From Flavobacteriales bacterium (GTDB lineage Bacteria > Bacteroidota > Bacteroidia > Flavobacteriales_E > Vicingaceae), in assembly GCA_029262875.1 (NCBI GenBank), contig JAJCYO010000167.1:1-64000 (forward strand): a stretch of DNA of 64,000 nucleotides, in the 5' to 3' direction. Every line of letters begins with the position of its first letter. Position 1 is the stretch's first letter. A model generated the notes under the pieces. The model did no database searches, was not told the origin of the DNA, and worked only from the letters and a program-made list of their open reading frames with translations. The translations under genes and the position numbers were made by a program. Below are positions 42,189 through 50,690 of the stretch, one piece after another.

Positions 42189-42219
42189 TTGATTTTCGTG
42201 TTATATATTGTTACATTTG
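42189..42219 (+). promoter_or_regulatory. Bacteroidota promoter for queA (TTG-N20-TACATTTG)
   Basis: TTG at 42189-42191 and TACATTTG at 42212-42219, spaced by 20 bases, match the consensus well. The predicted transcript start is about 42226, giving a leader of about 22 bases before the ATG at 42248. The promoter's integrity suggests that the interrupted queA gene is still transcribed. Confidence 0.65.
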
Positions 42220-42247
42220 CAGCCAATTTTTCACCTAAAGATTACAT

Positions 42248-43294
42248 ATGAAACTATCTAAATTCAAATTTACATTACCAGAAGAATTACTTGCAGAAAG
42301 ACCAACTCCAGAAAGAGAGGATGCAAGAATGATGGTACTCCACAGAGAAACAGGAGAAATTGAGCATAGAAAATTTAAGGATGTTCTTGAGTATTTTGAT
42401 GATGGAGATTTAATGGTAATGAATGATACTAAAGTTTTCCCAGCTAGAATGTAAGGTAATATTGAAAAGACAGGTGCTCGTATTGAAGTTTTTCTATTAA
42501 GAGAATTAAATAGAGAAAGTTTATTATGGGATGTATTGGTTGATCCAGCAAGAAAAATTAGAATTGGAAATAAACTTTATTTTGGTGATGATGACTTGGT
42601 TGCTGAGGTAATTGACAATACCACATCAAGAGGAAGAACATTGAGGTTTTTATTCGATGGCCCTTATGAAGAGTTTAAGGCTACCATTGAAAAATTAGGA
42701 GAAACACCAATTCCAAAGTACATTAAAAGAGAAGTAGAGCCGGAAGATGCAGAGCGATACCAAACAGTTTATGCAAAAAATGAGGGTGCTGTTGCAGCAC
42801 CAACTGCTGGACTACACTTTAGCAAGCACTTGCTAAAAAGATTTGAAATTAAAGGAATAGATTTTGCCTACCTGACATTACACGTTGGTTTGGGAACTTT
42901 CAGGTCTGTAGAAGTAGAAGATTTAACGAAACACAAAATGGATTCTGAAGAAATTCATATTTCAGAACGTTGTGTTGAACAGGTGAATGCAGCTAAAAAA
43001 GATAAAAGAAAAATTTGCGCTGTAGGAACAACATCAATGAGAGTATTAGAATCATCAGTATCTACTGATGGATACTTAAAGCCTTTTGACGGATGGACAA
43101 ATAGGTTTATTTTTCCTCCTTTCGATTTCAACTTAGCAAACTGCATGATTACAAACTTCCATACGCCAGAGTCAACATTGTTAATGATGACAGCAGCTTT
43201 TGGAGGGTATGATTTAGTAATGAAAGCCTATAAAGAAGCAATTAAAGAGAAGTATCGTTTTTACACTTATGGTGATGCGATGCTGATTATATAA
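42248..43294 (+). pseudogene. queA: S-adenosylmethionine:tRNA ribosyltransferase-isomerase with one in-frame stop codon
   Basis: QueA transfers a ribosyl unit from SAM to preQ1-modified tRNA in queuosine synthesis. The frame is intact for 349 codons except for a TAA at 42452-42454 (codon 69). It splits the conserved '[18 protein letters not shown]' region, where an aromatic residue, probably Tyr (TAT or TAC), is expected. Downstream motifs remain: '[13 protein letters not shown]', 'PPIPKYIKR'-like '[11 protein letters not shown]', '[10 protein letters not shown]', '[10 protein letters not shown]' and '[13 protein letters not shown]'. A single base change explains the break, so it may be recent, a sequencing error, or read through. 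The downstream ATG at 42536 is unlikely to be a real start. Confidence 0.85.
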
Positions 43295-43327
43295 TAAGAA
43301 AAGGGATATTAACATAAAACAATTTAA

Positions 43328-43858
43328 ATGAAACTAGAAGACCTAAAACTTTACCAAGAATGTTTAGATTTTGAACAAGAAATTTGGAACATTGTAAACG
43401 AGTGGGAAGGATTTAATAAAGAGACTGTAGGAAAACCATTTTTGGAATCAGCTGATTCAATTTCAGGAAACATTGCTGCAGGTTATGGAAGGTATAATTT
43501 TAAGGATAAGAAGCATTATTGCTATATTTCAAGAGGATACTTATTAAAAACAAAAGGGTGGCTAATAAAATCTAAAGAAAGAGAATTAGTTGGTGCAGAA
43601 AAGACTGAAGAGTTAATAGAATTTATTGAGAAAATTCATAGAATGCTTAATGCTTACATTAGGTCTATTGGTAGACCAAAGGATGCTAATTACACAAAGC
43701 CATCTTATGAGAATAAAGAAGAATCAACTGAGAATAATAGAGAAGAATCTAATGGTAACGCTGTAGAGAGTAATACTACACAAGCGGAACCAGATGGAAA
43801 TTCTTTTACAGCAAATGCTGATGAATTTTTCAGTTCGGACGAATTGACCAATGCCTAA
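43328..43858 (+). CDS. Four-helix-bundle (S23-like) protein with acidic tail
   Basis: Residues about 1-120 match the four-helix bundle (S23/intervening-sequence protein) family: 'MKLEDLKLYQECLDFEQEIW', 'ADSISGNIAAGYGRYNFKDKKHYCYISRGYLLKTKGWL' (in segments) and 'IEFIEKIHRMLNAYIRSIG'. The family was first noted inside 23S rRNA intervening sequences, but stand-alone copies like this one are common in Bacteroidota. The last 55 residues are a low-complexity Glu/Asn/Ser tail ('SNGNAVESNTTQAEPDGN'), unusual for the family. It lies 33 bases after queA and overlaps ispD by 8 bases. Confidence 0.88.
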   Translation: MKLEDLKLYQECLDFEQEIWNIVNEWEGFNKETVGKPFLESADSISGNIAAGYGRYNFKDKKHYCYISRGYLLKTKGWLIKSKERELVGAEKTEELIEFIEKIHRMLNAYIRSIGRPKDANYTKPSYENKEESTENNREESNGNAVESNTTQAEPDGNSFTANADEFFSSDELTNA

Positions 43859-44522
43859 GTACGTTATAATAGTTGCTGGCGGAAAAGGAGAAAGAATGGG
43901 AGCTTCTACTCCTAAACAATTTCTTGAACTTGCAGGCAAACCTATTTTAATGCATACACTGGAAAAGTTTAAACAAACAATTCCATCAATAGAAATCATT
44001 TTAGCTCTTCCCGAAAATCAAATTGACTTTTGGGAAGAGCTTTGTTATAAATATGATTTTGTCAATACTCCTCACCAAATTGTAAAAGGTGGCGAAACTC
44101 GATTCCATTCAGTACAAAATGCGCTTAAACTTGTAACCAAAAGTAGTATTGTTGCTGTTCATGATGGTGTTCGACCATTGGTCAATTCCGAAACCATCAC
44201 AACGTGTTTTAATGAAGCAGAAAAAACAGGAAATGCCATACCTGTAGTTGATGTGGTTGAATCATTAAGACACGTATCCAAACAAGATAACAGCAACCAT
44301 GCTGTTGCAAGAAGTTGTTATAAGTTGGTACAAACACCACAATGTTTTAGTTCAGAAATTATATTAAAAGCTTATGAACAAGAGTTCGATACAGCTTTTA
44401 CAGATGATGCTTCCGTAGTGGAGATGCTGGGAGAAACCATCAATTTAGTAGAAGGGAATCAAGAAAACATTAAGATTACAACTGCAGACGATTTGCTTGT
44501 TGCAGCCGCTTTTATAAAGTAA
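43851..44522 (+). CDS. ispD: 2-C-methyl-D-erythritol 4-phosphate cytidylyltransferase
   Basis: This enzyme couples MEP with CTP in the non-mevalonate isoprenoid pathway. The nucleotide-binding 'VAGGKGERMGASTPKQFLELAGKPIL' region (shown here in part as 'AGGKGERMGAST') is at about residues 8-30. 'VHDGVRPLV' is near 103, 'TPQCF' near 163 and 'FTDDASVVE' near 182. Length (223) is normal. The start overlaps the four-helix-bundle gene by 8 bases, suggesting co-translation. It abuts the T9SS gene at 44523 convergently with no space between stops. Confidence 0.96.
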   Translation: MPKYVIIVAGGKGERMGASTPKQFLELAGKPILMHTLEKFKQTIPSIEIILALPENQIDFWEELCYKYDFVNTPHQIVKGGETRFHSVQNALKLVTKSSIVAVHDGVRPLVNSETITTCFNEAEKTGNAIPVVDVVESLRHVSKQDNSNHAVARSCYKLVQTPQCFSSEIILKAYEQEFDTAFTDDASVVEMLGETINLVEGNQENIKITTADDLLVAAAFIK

Positions 44523-45395
44523 TTATTCCCTTATTATTTTCTTATTTACTATTTCATTCTTTAAGTGAATTTTCACAATGTAAACACCTTTGGAAAGTGA
44601 AGATAAATCAACGGTGCGTTTTTTTGCAGAAAACAAGAAGCGACCTTGAATATCAAATAGTTGAATTTCTTCAATGATCGAATTAGAGCTAACCTGTATT
44701 TTATCTTTTGTCGGATTTGGAAATATTTTCACAACGTCATTCATTCTTGTTTCTTCAATTCCAACGACCAAATAATTAGTATCACAAACACCTCCGTGTA
44801 TCCCTGTTTTATATTCCCCAATAATGGTGTCATTATAACACCTTAGTGGCCCACCCCACGGATCACAAGTCCCATATAAAGGGTAAAACGAATAGGTGTT
44901 TCCAATACCCTCAATAATGTTTCCAGGAAAAGCCCAGAAGGGGAAATTGATTTGGGTAATGAAAAATTGGTTTAAAATGTTTCCATTGATGTTGATTGGT
45001 TTTATAGAATCAACGACTAAAATAATTGAATCAATGCTCCATGTATCGCAAGGATCAGGGTCAATAACTAAGGTGTCCCCAACACTTGCTCCAAAATCAT
45101 ACAGTAGGTTAAGAGAAGAGTCACATAAGTTGAGCTGGTAGATTTTTTGCCCATTTTGTTTTATAAGCGCATCCCATCCAGTACTACATGAAACAGTTCC
45201 TTCTATGAATGTTAATGTATCATTATTAAATATTGAATCTCCTTTGCATTCCATAAATGTGTAAGTATATTGAAAAGGGAAACTTCCTGGAGGGACATCA
45301 TAGTACCATGTTGCACCTTCTGGAAAGTAATCTTGTGCACTTAAGTTGGCGCCCAGTATTAAAGGGAATAGAAGAAGAATGTAAAGTTTTTTCAT
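44523..45395 (-). CDS. Secreted protein with T9SS type A sorting tail
   Basis: This 290-residue secreted protein has a signal peptide ending near 'LGANLSAQ' and a mature region starting 'DYFPEGATWYYD'. That pattern recurs in many flavobacterial secreted proteins of unknown role. Seven or more cysteines lie in the mature part. The C-terminal 'IFPNPTKDKIQVSSNS' and 'KGVYIVKIHLKNEIVNKKIIRE'-type ending form a T9SS type A domain. No enzymatic domain is visible. Confidence 0.87.
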   Translation of the reverse strand: MKKLYILLLFPLILGANLSAQDYFPEGATWYYDVPPGSFPFQYTYTFMECKGDSIFNNDTLTFIEGTVSCSTGWDALIKQNGQKIYQLNLCDSSLNLLYDFGASVGDTLVIDPDPCDTWSIDSIILVVDSIKPININGNILNQFFITQINFPFWAFPGNIIEGIGNTYSFYPLYGTCDPWGGPLRCYNDTIIGEYKTGIHGGVCDTNYLVVGIEETRMNDVVKIFPNPTKDKIQVSSNSIIEEIQLFDIQGRFLFSAKKRTVDLSSLSKGVYIVKIHLKNEIVNKKIIRE

Positions 45396-45483
45396 AGGCT
45401 TGTCTTCATACTAAAATAGCTAAAAACTATTATATCAGAAAAAAGCGTTTTGAGTAACGGTAATTTTTTCGTTTAAAATTCAG

Positions 45484-46650
45484 TTAGAAAAGGGGAGTAA
45501 CGCTGCTGTTTTCAGTTAAACAGATATTTTCTAAATCAATATTTTCTATTAAGTTTAAACCAGGCACTTTTCCTTTTTCAATCGATCCTAATTCATCAAA
45601 TGCTAAGAATTCTGCACCATTATAGGTTGCCCATTTTATGAGTTTCTGTAAAGGTATTGCTGGATTCTTTTTACTAATTGTTTTGAGTTCATCCAAAATA
45701 GATAAGCTCCAATTTGAAGCTAAACTATCAGTCCCTATGGTACATTTTTCGTCTGAAAACAGACCGTAATCGGGTTGTTTTCCTTCGATGTATTCATTTG
45801 CGTTTGGACAAAAGCACCAGTATATCTGATCGATGTATTGTTTGGCAAAAACAATATCCTCTTTTGAAGTGTAGGTGTTATGCACCAATAATATTTTTTT
45901 ACCATCAGCCAAAGATGGAAGATAAGAAGGTAGTGAATTTTTACCTGTTGCTTCCCAGTCTTTTATGGCATCGCTAAACTTAATTAGCTGTTCGTACATT
46001 TTACCAGATTTGGTTTTAAACAGTTCATTTTCTCCGGCAGTTTCCTGATTATGAATGGTGATAAAAGGATTAGATGCTGCATTAATAAGTTTTAGCAACT
46101 CATTAGACATCGAATAAGGAGCGTGTGGCGTAACACTTATTCTGGTGGAGCGGGGATAGATTGCTTTGAGCGAATCTGCTCTCTCCATGATCATTGGAGC
46201 CTCATTTTCATTCAATCCAAAAACCTCTATAAAAGTATGGTACTTTAAATTTTTCTTTTCCTTTTGATGGAAAGAGGTATTTCCATTAGAAATATCTCCA
46301 ACTGCCTTTATTCCGCCAGCAATCATTTCTTGCTCAGCAAGCTGTATGGCAAACCATTTTTCTTGCTCAGTCACGGAATCTCGGATAGACATTAATTTTT
46401 CAACGAACCCATGTAACTGTGTCTTTTCTTCAATTTTACCTTTTAAATAAGACAACTCTAAATGGCAATGCGTATTCACAAATCCAGGACAAATTATTCC
46501 TTCATGTTTTTCTACCTCATTCCAATTTACAGTATCAATGTCAGGATTTAGAACAGTTTCAATAACCCCATCATTATCCATTACAATAACCCCATTTTTT
46601 ATTGGAGCACTGTTTCCTGGAAAAATAAAATTTGCAGCTATTTTTTTCAT
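45484..46650 (-). CDS. Amidohydrolase, aminodeoxyfutalosine/cytosine-deaminase-like
   Basis: This 388-residue metal-dependent amidohydrolase has the metal-binding 'FVNTHCHLELSYLKG' near residues 57-72, 'SVTPHAPYSM' near 172, 'IHNQETAGENELF' near 200 and 'TIGTDSLASN' near 305. This set resembles aminofutalosine-deaminase-type (MqnX) and chlorohydrolase-like members. Flavobacteria normally make menaquinone through the Men route, so the real substrate is uncertain. A -7 element at 46656-46663 would start transcription at the ATG, suggesting a leaderless mRNA. It is divergent from rlmN. Confidence 0.88.
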   Translation of the reverse strand: MKKIAANFIFPGNSAPIKNGVIVMDNDGVIETVLNPDIDTVNWNEVEKHEGIICPGFVNTHCHLELSYLKGKIEEKTQLHGFVEKLMSIRDSVTEQEKWFAIQLAEQEMIAGGIKAVGDISNGNTSFHQKEKKNLKYHTFIEVFGLNENEAPMIMERADSLKAIYPRSTRISVTPHAPYSMSNELLKLINAASNPFITIHNQETAGENELFKTKSGKMYEQLIKFSDAIKDWEATGKNSLPSYLPSLADGKKILLVHNTYTSKEDIVFAKQYIDQIYWCFCPNANEYIEGKQPDYGLFSDEKCTIGTDSLASNWSLSILDELKTISKKNPAIPLQKLIKWATYNGAEFLAFDELGSIEKGKVPGLNLIENIDLENICLTENSSVTPLF

Positions 46651-46655
46651 TGACT

Positions 46656-46663
46656 CAAATGTA
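46656..46663 (-). promoter_or_regulatory. -7 element for the amidohydrolase gene
   Basis: On the minus strand this reads TACATTTG (TAnnTTTG). The predicted transcript start falls at about 46649-46650, the first base of the ATG. No clear -33 TTG was found, so the promoter is only partly supported. Confidence 0.5.
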
Positions 46664-46680
46664 CGTCATTTTGAGGTTAG

Positions 46681-46716
46681 TTCACACTGAGCGAAGTCGA
46701 AGTGAAGCAATCTCAT
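46681..46716. repeat. Short palindromic element in the amidohydrolase-rlmN gap
   Basis: The stretch TTCACACTGAGCGAAGTCGA continues into AGTGAAGCAATCTCAT. TTCAC and GTGAA are complementary ends, and the middle GAGCGAAGTCGAAG has GC-richer content than the surroundings. It resembles dispersed intergenic repeat sequences often seen in flavobacterial genomes, from my memory; only one copy is in this window. Confidence 0.4.
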
Positions 46717-46732
46717 TATAAAAAACTAATCG

Positions 46733-46740
46733 TAGTTTTG
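46733..46740 (+). promoter_or_regulatory. -7 element for rlmN
   Basis: TAGTTTTG matches TAnnTTTG. The predicted transcript start is about 46747, one base before the ATG at 46748, so the message would be leaderless or nearly so. No TTG is seen at the expected -33 distance. Confidence 0.5.
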
Positions 46741-46747
46741 TGCGATA

Positions 46748-47800
46748 ATGTCAGAAAAACAGAACATAAGAAGTTTAACCAAAGCCGAATTGAAGGATTT
46801 TTTTGTTGCACAAAATGAAAAAGCTTTTCGGGCAAAGCAAGCTTATGAGTGGTTATGGAGCAAGGGAGCTACCTCCTTTGATGAAATGACCAACCTTTCT
46901 TTAAGTGTGCGAGAAATGTTAGCCAACAACTTTGTGTTTAATGCAGTTGAAATTGCGGAAAAACAAATTAGTTCGGATAGGACCATTAAAAATGCGTTTC
47001 GTTTGCACGATGGAAAAATAACAGAAGGAGTTTTAATTCCAGGAAAAAAAAGGATGACAGCATGTATTTCAAGTCAAGTTGGATGTAGCTTGAGTTGTTC
47101 CTTTTGTGCTACGGGGAAATTAGAACGATTAAGAAACATTGATGCAGAAGAAATTTTTGATCAAGTGGTGCTGATTAAAAATCAGGCAGAAGAACATTAT
47201 GAGAAACCATTAAGCAATATTGTTTATATGGGAATGGGAGAACCATTGTTGAATTACAAAAATGTACTTCGTTCAGTGGAAATGATCACTTCAGAAGATG
47301 GTTTAGGAATGTCTCCTAAACGGATTACAATATCTACGGCAGGGATTGCTAAAATGATTATGCAATTAGGAGACGATGAAGTAAAATTCAACTTAGCCCT
47401 ATCATTACACGCTGCAACAGATGCAAAGCGAAGTGAGATTATGCCGATTAATGATACAAATTCTTTAGCTGCGCTTTCTGAGGCACTGGTTTACTTTCAT
47501 GAAAAGACAGGAACTCGAGTAACGTTTGAGTACATTATTTTTAAAGATTTTAATGACAGCTTAGAAGATGCTAAAGATTTAGCAGCTTTTTGTAAAGCAG
47601 TTCCATGTAAGATAAACATCATTGAGTACAATTCGATTGATGATGCTCAATTTCAAAAAGCAGACCCTGAAAAAACGGATAAGTTTGCAGCATTTTTGGA
47701 AAACACATTTAACCTTATTGTTAATGTTCGAAGAAGTAGAGGAAAGGACATTGATGCCGCTTGTGGGCAATTGGCCAACAAAAATAAAGCGGTTCACTAA
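46748..47800 (+). CDS. rlmN: Dual-specificity 23S rRNA/tRNA adenine C2-methyltransferase
   Basis: This radical-SAM enzyme methylates A2503 of 23S rRNA and A37 of some tRNAs. The cluster motif 'CSLSCSFCATGK' (C-x3-C-x2-C) is near residues 112-123, followed by 'NIVYMGMGEPLLNY' near 158. 'LALSLHAATDAKR' lies near 217. The C-terminal Cys of the methyl transfer is in 'DAACGQLA'. Length (350) is standard. A likely promoter lies at 46733-46740. polA begins 72 bases downstream on the same strand. Confidence 0.97.
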   Translation: MSEKQNIRSLTKAELKDFFVAQNEKAFRAKQAYEWLWSKGATSFDEMTNLSLSVREMLANNFVFNAVEIAEKQISSDRTIKNAFRLHDGKITEGVLIPGKKRMTACISSQVGCSLSCSFCATGKLERLRNIDAEEIFDQVVLIKNQAEEHYEKPLSNIVYMGMGEPLLNYKNVLRSVEMITSEDGLGMSPKRITISTAGIAKMIMQLGDDEVKFNLALSLHAATDAKRSEIMPINDTNSLAALSEALVYFHEKTGTRVTFEYIIFKDFNDSLEDAKDLAAFCKAVPCKINIIEYNSIDDAQFQKADPEKTDKFAAFLENTFNLIVNVRRSRGKDIDAACGQLANKNKAVH

Positions 47801-47872
47801 GTTTCAAAACTTCTCAACAACAGTTTATACTTGCTCTTAAAAAACGTATTTTGGATGTTCAAAATTTAGAAC

Positions 47873-50683
47873 ATGTCGGACGATAATAAAAAACTTTTTT
47901 TACTGGATGCATTTGCTTTAATCTATAGAGCCTATTTTGCATTTGGTAAAAACCACAGGTATAATTCCAAAGGATTAAACACTTCAGCAATGCTTGGGTT
48001 TACCAATACGCTTATAGAAGTACTGGAAAAACAAAAGCCCTCACACATTGCCGTTGTTTTTGATGCACCGGGTGGCGCGAGTAATCGAGAAGCAGATTTT
48101 GCCGATTATAAAGCTGGTAGAGAAGCAATGCCGGAGGACATCCGAACAGCAATTCCTTACATCAAGCAGATTATAGATGCATTTAACATCCCGATTTACT
48201 TAAAAGAAGGTTATGAAGCAGATGATATTATCGGAACCATGGCAAAAGAAGCAGAACGACAAGGTTTTACAACCTACATGATGACACCGGATAAGGATTT
48301 TGGGCAATTGGTTTCTGAAAATATTTTTATGTACAAGCCAGCTGCTTATGGAAATCCTGCACAGGTTATGGGAATACCAGAAGTATGTGAAAAATTTGGG
48401 GTTGATGATCCATTAAAAGTGATTGATATTTTAGGGCTTTGGGGAGATGCCGTAGACAATATTCCTGGAATTCCAGGGATAGGAGAAAAAACGTCTAAAA
48501 TCTTGATTGAAAAGTATGGAAGTGTGGAAGGATTGATTGAACATGCTGAAGAATTAAAAGGAAAGCAAAAAGAAAACGTTATCAATTTTGCTGAACAAGG
48601 GTTGTTATCTAAAAAATTGGCGACCATTATTTTAGACGTCCCAGTCGAATATGATTTGGCAGATTTAAAAATGGAAAAACCCGATGAGGCAAAAATTACT
48701 GAGCTTTTTGCGGAGTTAGAATTTAGAAATTTAGCAAAGAAAGTACTTGGTAAAGAAATTCAAATAAAAGCTGCACCAGTTCAGGTTGGTGGGCAAATGG
48801 ATTTGTTTGGGAATGTACAGGAAGATAAAGCAGTGGTAAAAGCTGCAGTCGAGGAAGAAGAATTTATTGAATTAAAAAACATTTCCAACACCAAACACCA
48901 TTACCGTTTTATAGATACTGAAGCAAAAAGAAGTTATTTAATTGAACAATTGAATGAAGTAAACTCTTTTTGTTTTGATACAGAAACTACTGGTTTGAAC
49001 CCTTTAGAAGCGGAAATTGTAGGACTTTCTATTTCGTTTAAAGAACATGAAGCATTTTATGTCCCCCTTTCTGAAAATAAAAAAGAAGCAACAGCAGTTT
49101 TGGGCGAATTTAAAGCACTTTTTGAAAATGAGAACATTGAAAAAGTAGGGCAGAACATTAAGTACGATTTAAATGTATTGAGTAGTTATGATATCCAATT
49201 GAAGGGGAAACTATTTGATACCATGATAGCCCATTATTTGATTCAGCCCGACATGAAACACAATATGGATTTATTGTCTGAAGCCTATTTGAGCTACAAA
49301 CCAGTTTCTATAGAAACATTAATTGGCAAAAAAGGAAAAAAACAATTGAGTATGCGAGATATTCCTCAAGAGAATATTTCTAATTATGCTTGTGAAGATG
49401 CTGACATTACACTTCAATTGAAAAACCAATTTGAACCAAAAATGAATGTTACATTGAAAAAATTAATGGATGAAATTGAAACACCATTGATTCCTGTATT
49501 GGCAAAAATGGAGCAAGAAGGCATTAAATTGGATGTTCCGGCCTTGGTTAAATTCTCTCAAGAACTGGAAGTTTTGATTGCCGATTTAACCAAAAAAATA
49601 TTAGAGCTGTCAGGAGAAGAGTTCAACATCGACTCTCCAAAACAATTGGGAGAGGTCCTTTTTGAAAAAATGCAAATAGTAGAAAAAGCCAAGAAAACAA
49701 AAACAGGGCAGTATTCTACCAGTGAAGATGTGTTGTCTAAATTGGCAAATAAGCATGAAATAGTTCCCTTTATTTTAGAATACCGGTCACTGAAAAAACT
49801 AAAATCTACCTATGTAGATGCGTTACCCGAGTTGGTGAATGCGGAAGATGGAAAAATTCATACCAGCTATATGCAAACAGTTGCTGCAACAGGACGCTTA
49901 AGCTCTAACAATCCTAATTTGCAAAACATTCCTATTCGAACGGAGAAAGGAAGAGAGATCAGGAAAGCTTTTATTCCTCGTGATAATGAACATACATTAT
50001 TAGCCGCAGATTATTCTCAAATAGAATTGAGAATCATTGCGGCATTAAGCGAGGATGAAAACATGAAAGAAGCATTTATCAAAGGAGAAGACATTCATAC
50101 AGCAACTGCTGCGAAAGTTTTTGGGGTATCAAAAGAGGAAGTTGATCGGGAGATGAGAGGCAAAGCAAAAGCCGTGAATTTTGGAATTATTTACGGTGTT
50201 TCCGCGTTCGGATTATCTCAGAACTTAAACATACCAAGAAAAGAAGCCAAGGAAATAATTGACACTTATTTTGAACAATATCCAAAACTAAAAGAATACA
50301 TGGATAGCAATGTGGTGTTTGCAAAAGAACACGGTTATGTAGAAACCATTATGAACCGTAGAAGGAACTTAAGAGACATCAACTCTAATAATGCTATTGT
50401 TCGTGGACATGCTGAAAGAAATGCGGTAAACGCTCCAATACAAGGTTCTGCTGCTGATATTATTAAAATTGCGATGATTAACATCGCGGAAGAATTTGAA
50501 AAGCAACAATTCAAATCTAAAATGTTATTGCAGGTGCATGATGAATTGGTGTTTGATGTGTATAAGCCGGAACTCGAAAAAGTTAAACCCATCATTAAAG
50601 ACAAAATGGAAAATGCGGTAAAATTGGCTGTTCCATTAGATGTGGAAATGAATAATGCGGAAAATTGGCTACTGGCGCACTAA
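47873..50683 (+). CDS. polA: DNA polymerase I
   Basis: This 936-residue replication and repair polymerase has three domains. Residues about 1-290 are the 5'-3' exonuclease ('LLDAFALIYRAYFAF', 'GYEADDIIGTM', 'NIPGIPGIGEKTS'). Residues about 330-530 are a 3'-5' proofreading domain that keeps its catalytic residues ('FCFDTETTGLNPL', 'NIKYDLNVL'). Residues about 540-936 are the polymerase ('AADYSQIELRIIAAL', 'RGKAKAVNFGIIYGVS', 'LLQVHDELVFDVY'). The sensor-kinase gene begins 4-8 bases after the stop. The two functions are unrelated, so any co-transcription is probably incidental. Confidence 0.98.
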   Translation: MSDDNKKLFLLDAFALIYRAYFAFGKNHRYNSKGLNTSAMLGFTNTLIEVLEKQKPSHIAVVFDAPGGASNREADFADYKAGREAMPEDIRTAIPYIKQIIDAFNIPIYLKEGYEADDIIGTMAKEAERQGFTTYMMTPDKDFGQLVSENIFMYKPAAYGNPAQVMGIPEVCEKFGVDDPLKVIDILGLWGDAVDNIPGIPGIGEKTSKILIEKYGSVEGLIEHAEELKGKQKENVINFAEQGLLSKKLATIILDVPVEYDLADLKMEKPDEAKITELFAELEFRNLAKKVLGKEIQIKAAPVQVGGQMDLFGNVQEDKAVVKAAVEEEEFIELKNISNTKHHYRFIDTEAKRSYLIEQLNEVNSFCFDTETTGLNPLEAEIVGLSISFKEHEAFYVPLSENKKEATAVLGEFKALFENENIEKVGQNIKYDLNVLSSYDIQLKGKLFDTMIAHYLIQPDMKHNMDLLSEAYLSYKPVSIETLIGKKGKKQLSMRDIPQENISNYACEDADITLQLKNQFEPKMNVTLKKLMDEIETPLIPVLAKMEQEGIKLDVPALVKFSQELEVLIADLTKKILELSGEEFNIDSPKQLGEVLFEKMQIVEKAKKTKTGQYSTSEDVLSKLANKHEIVPFILEYRSLKKLKSTYVDALPELVNAEDGKIHTSYMQTVAATGRLSSNNPNLQNIPIRTEKGREIRKAFIPRDNEHTLLAADYSQIELRIIAALSEDENMKEAFIKGEDIHTATAAKVFGVSKEEVDREMRGKAKAVNFGIIYGVSAFGLSQNLNIPRKEAKEIIDTYFEQYPKLKEYMDSNVVFAKEHGYVETIMNRRRNLRDINSNNAIVRGHAERNAVNAPIQGSAADIIKIAMINIAEEFEKQQFKSKMLLQVHDELVFDVYKPELEKVKPIIKDKMENAVKLAVPLDVEMNNAENWLLAH

Positions 50684-50690
50684 ATTAATG

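Larger units (their letters stand above)
41803..42247. other. 445-bp gap with multiple inverted repeats
   Basis: No gene of normal length is present. Visible features are TTTTAATT/AATTAAAA (41953-41960 and 41985-41992), then a longer nested structure at 42010-42092, a candidate 31-codon frame at 42049-42144, and the queA promoter at 42189-42219. AAAATG...CATTTTT (42119-42137) is a further small stem. The density of inverted repeats suggests a structured RNA or a decayed element; I cannot tell which. Confidence 0.5.

Noticed and set aside
42093-42247. Possible preQ1 riboswitch before queA
   Set aside because: The small AAAATG...CATTTTT stem lacks the conserved loop and A-rich tail of preQ1-I, and the queA promoter lies downstream of it, so it would not be in the mRNA.
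42536-43294. Separate gene starting at the ATG 42536
   Set aside because: The frame is continuous with queA upstream of the TAA, and the fragment lacks the N-terminal part of the QueA fold.
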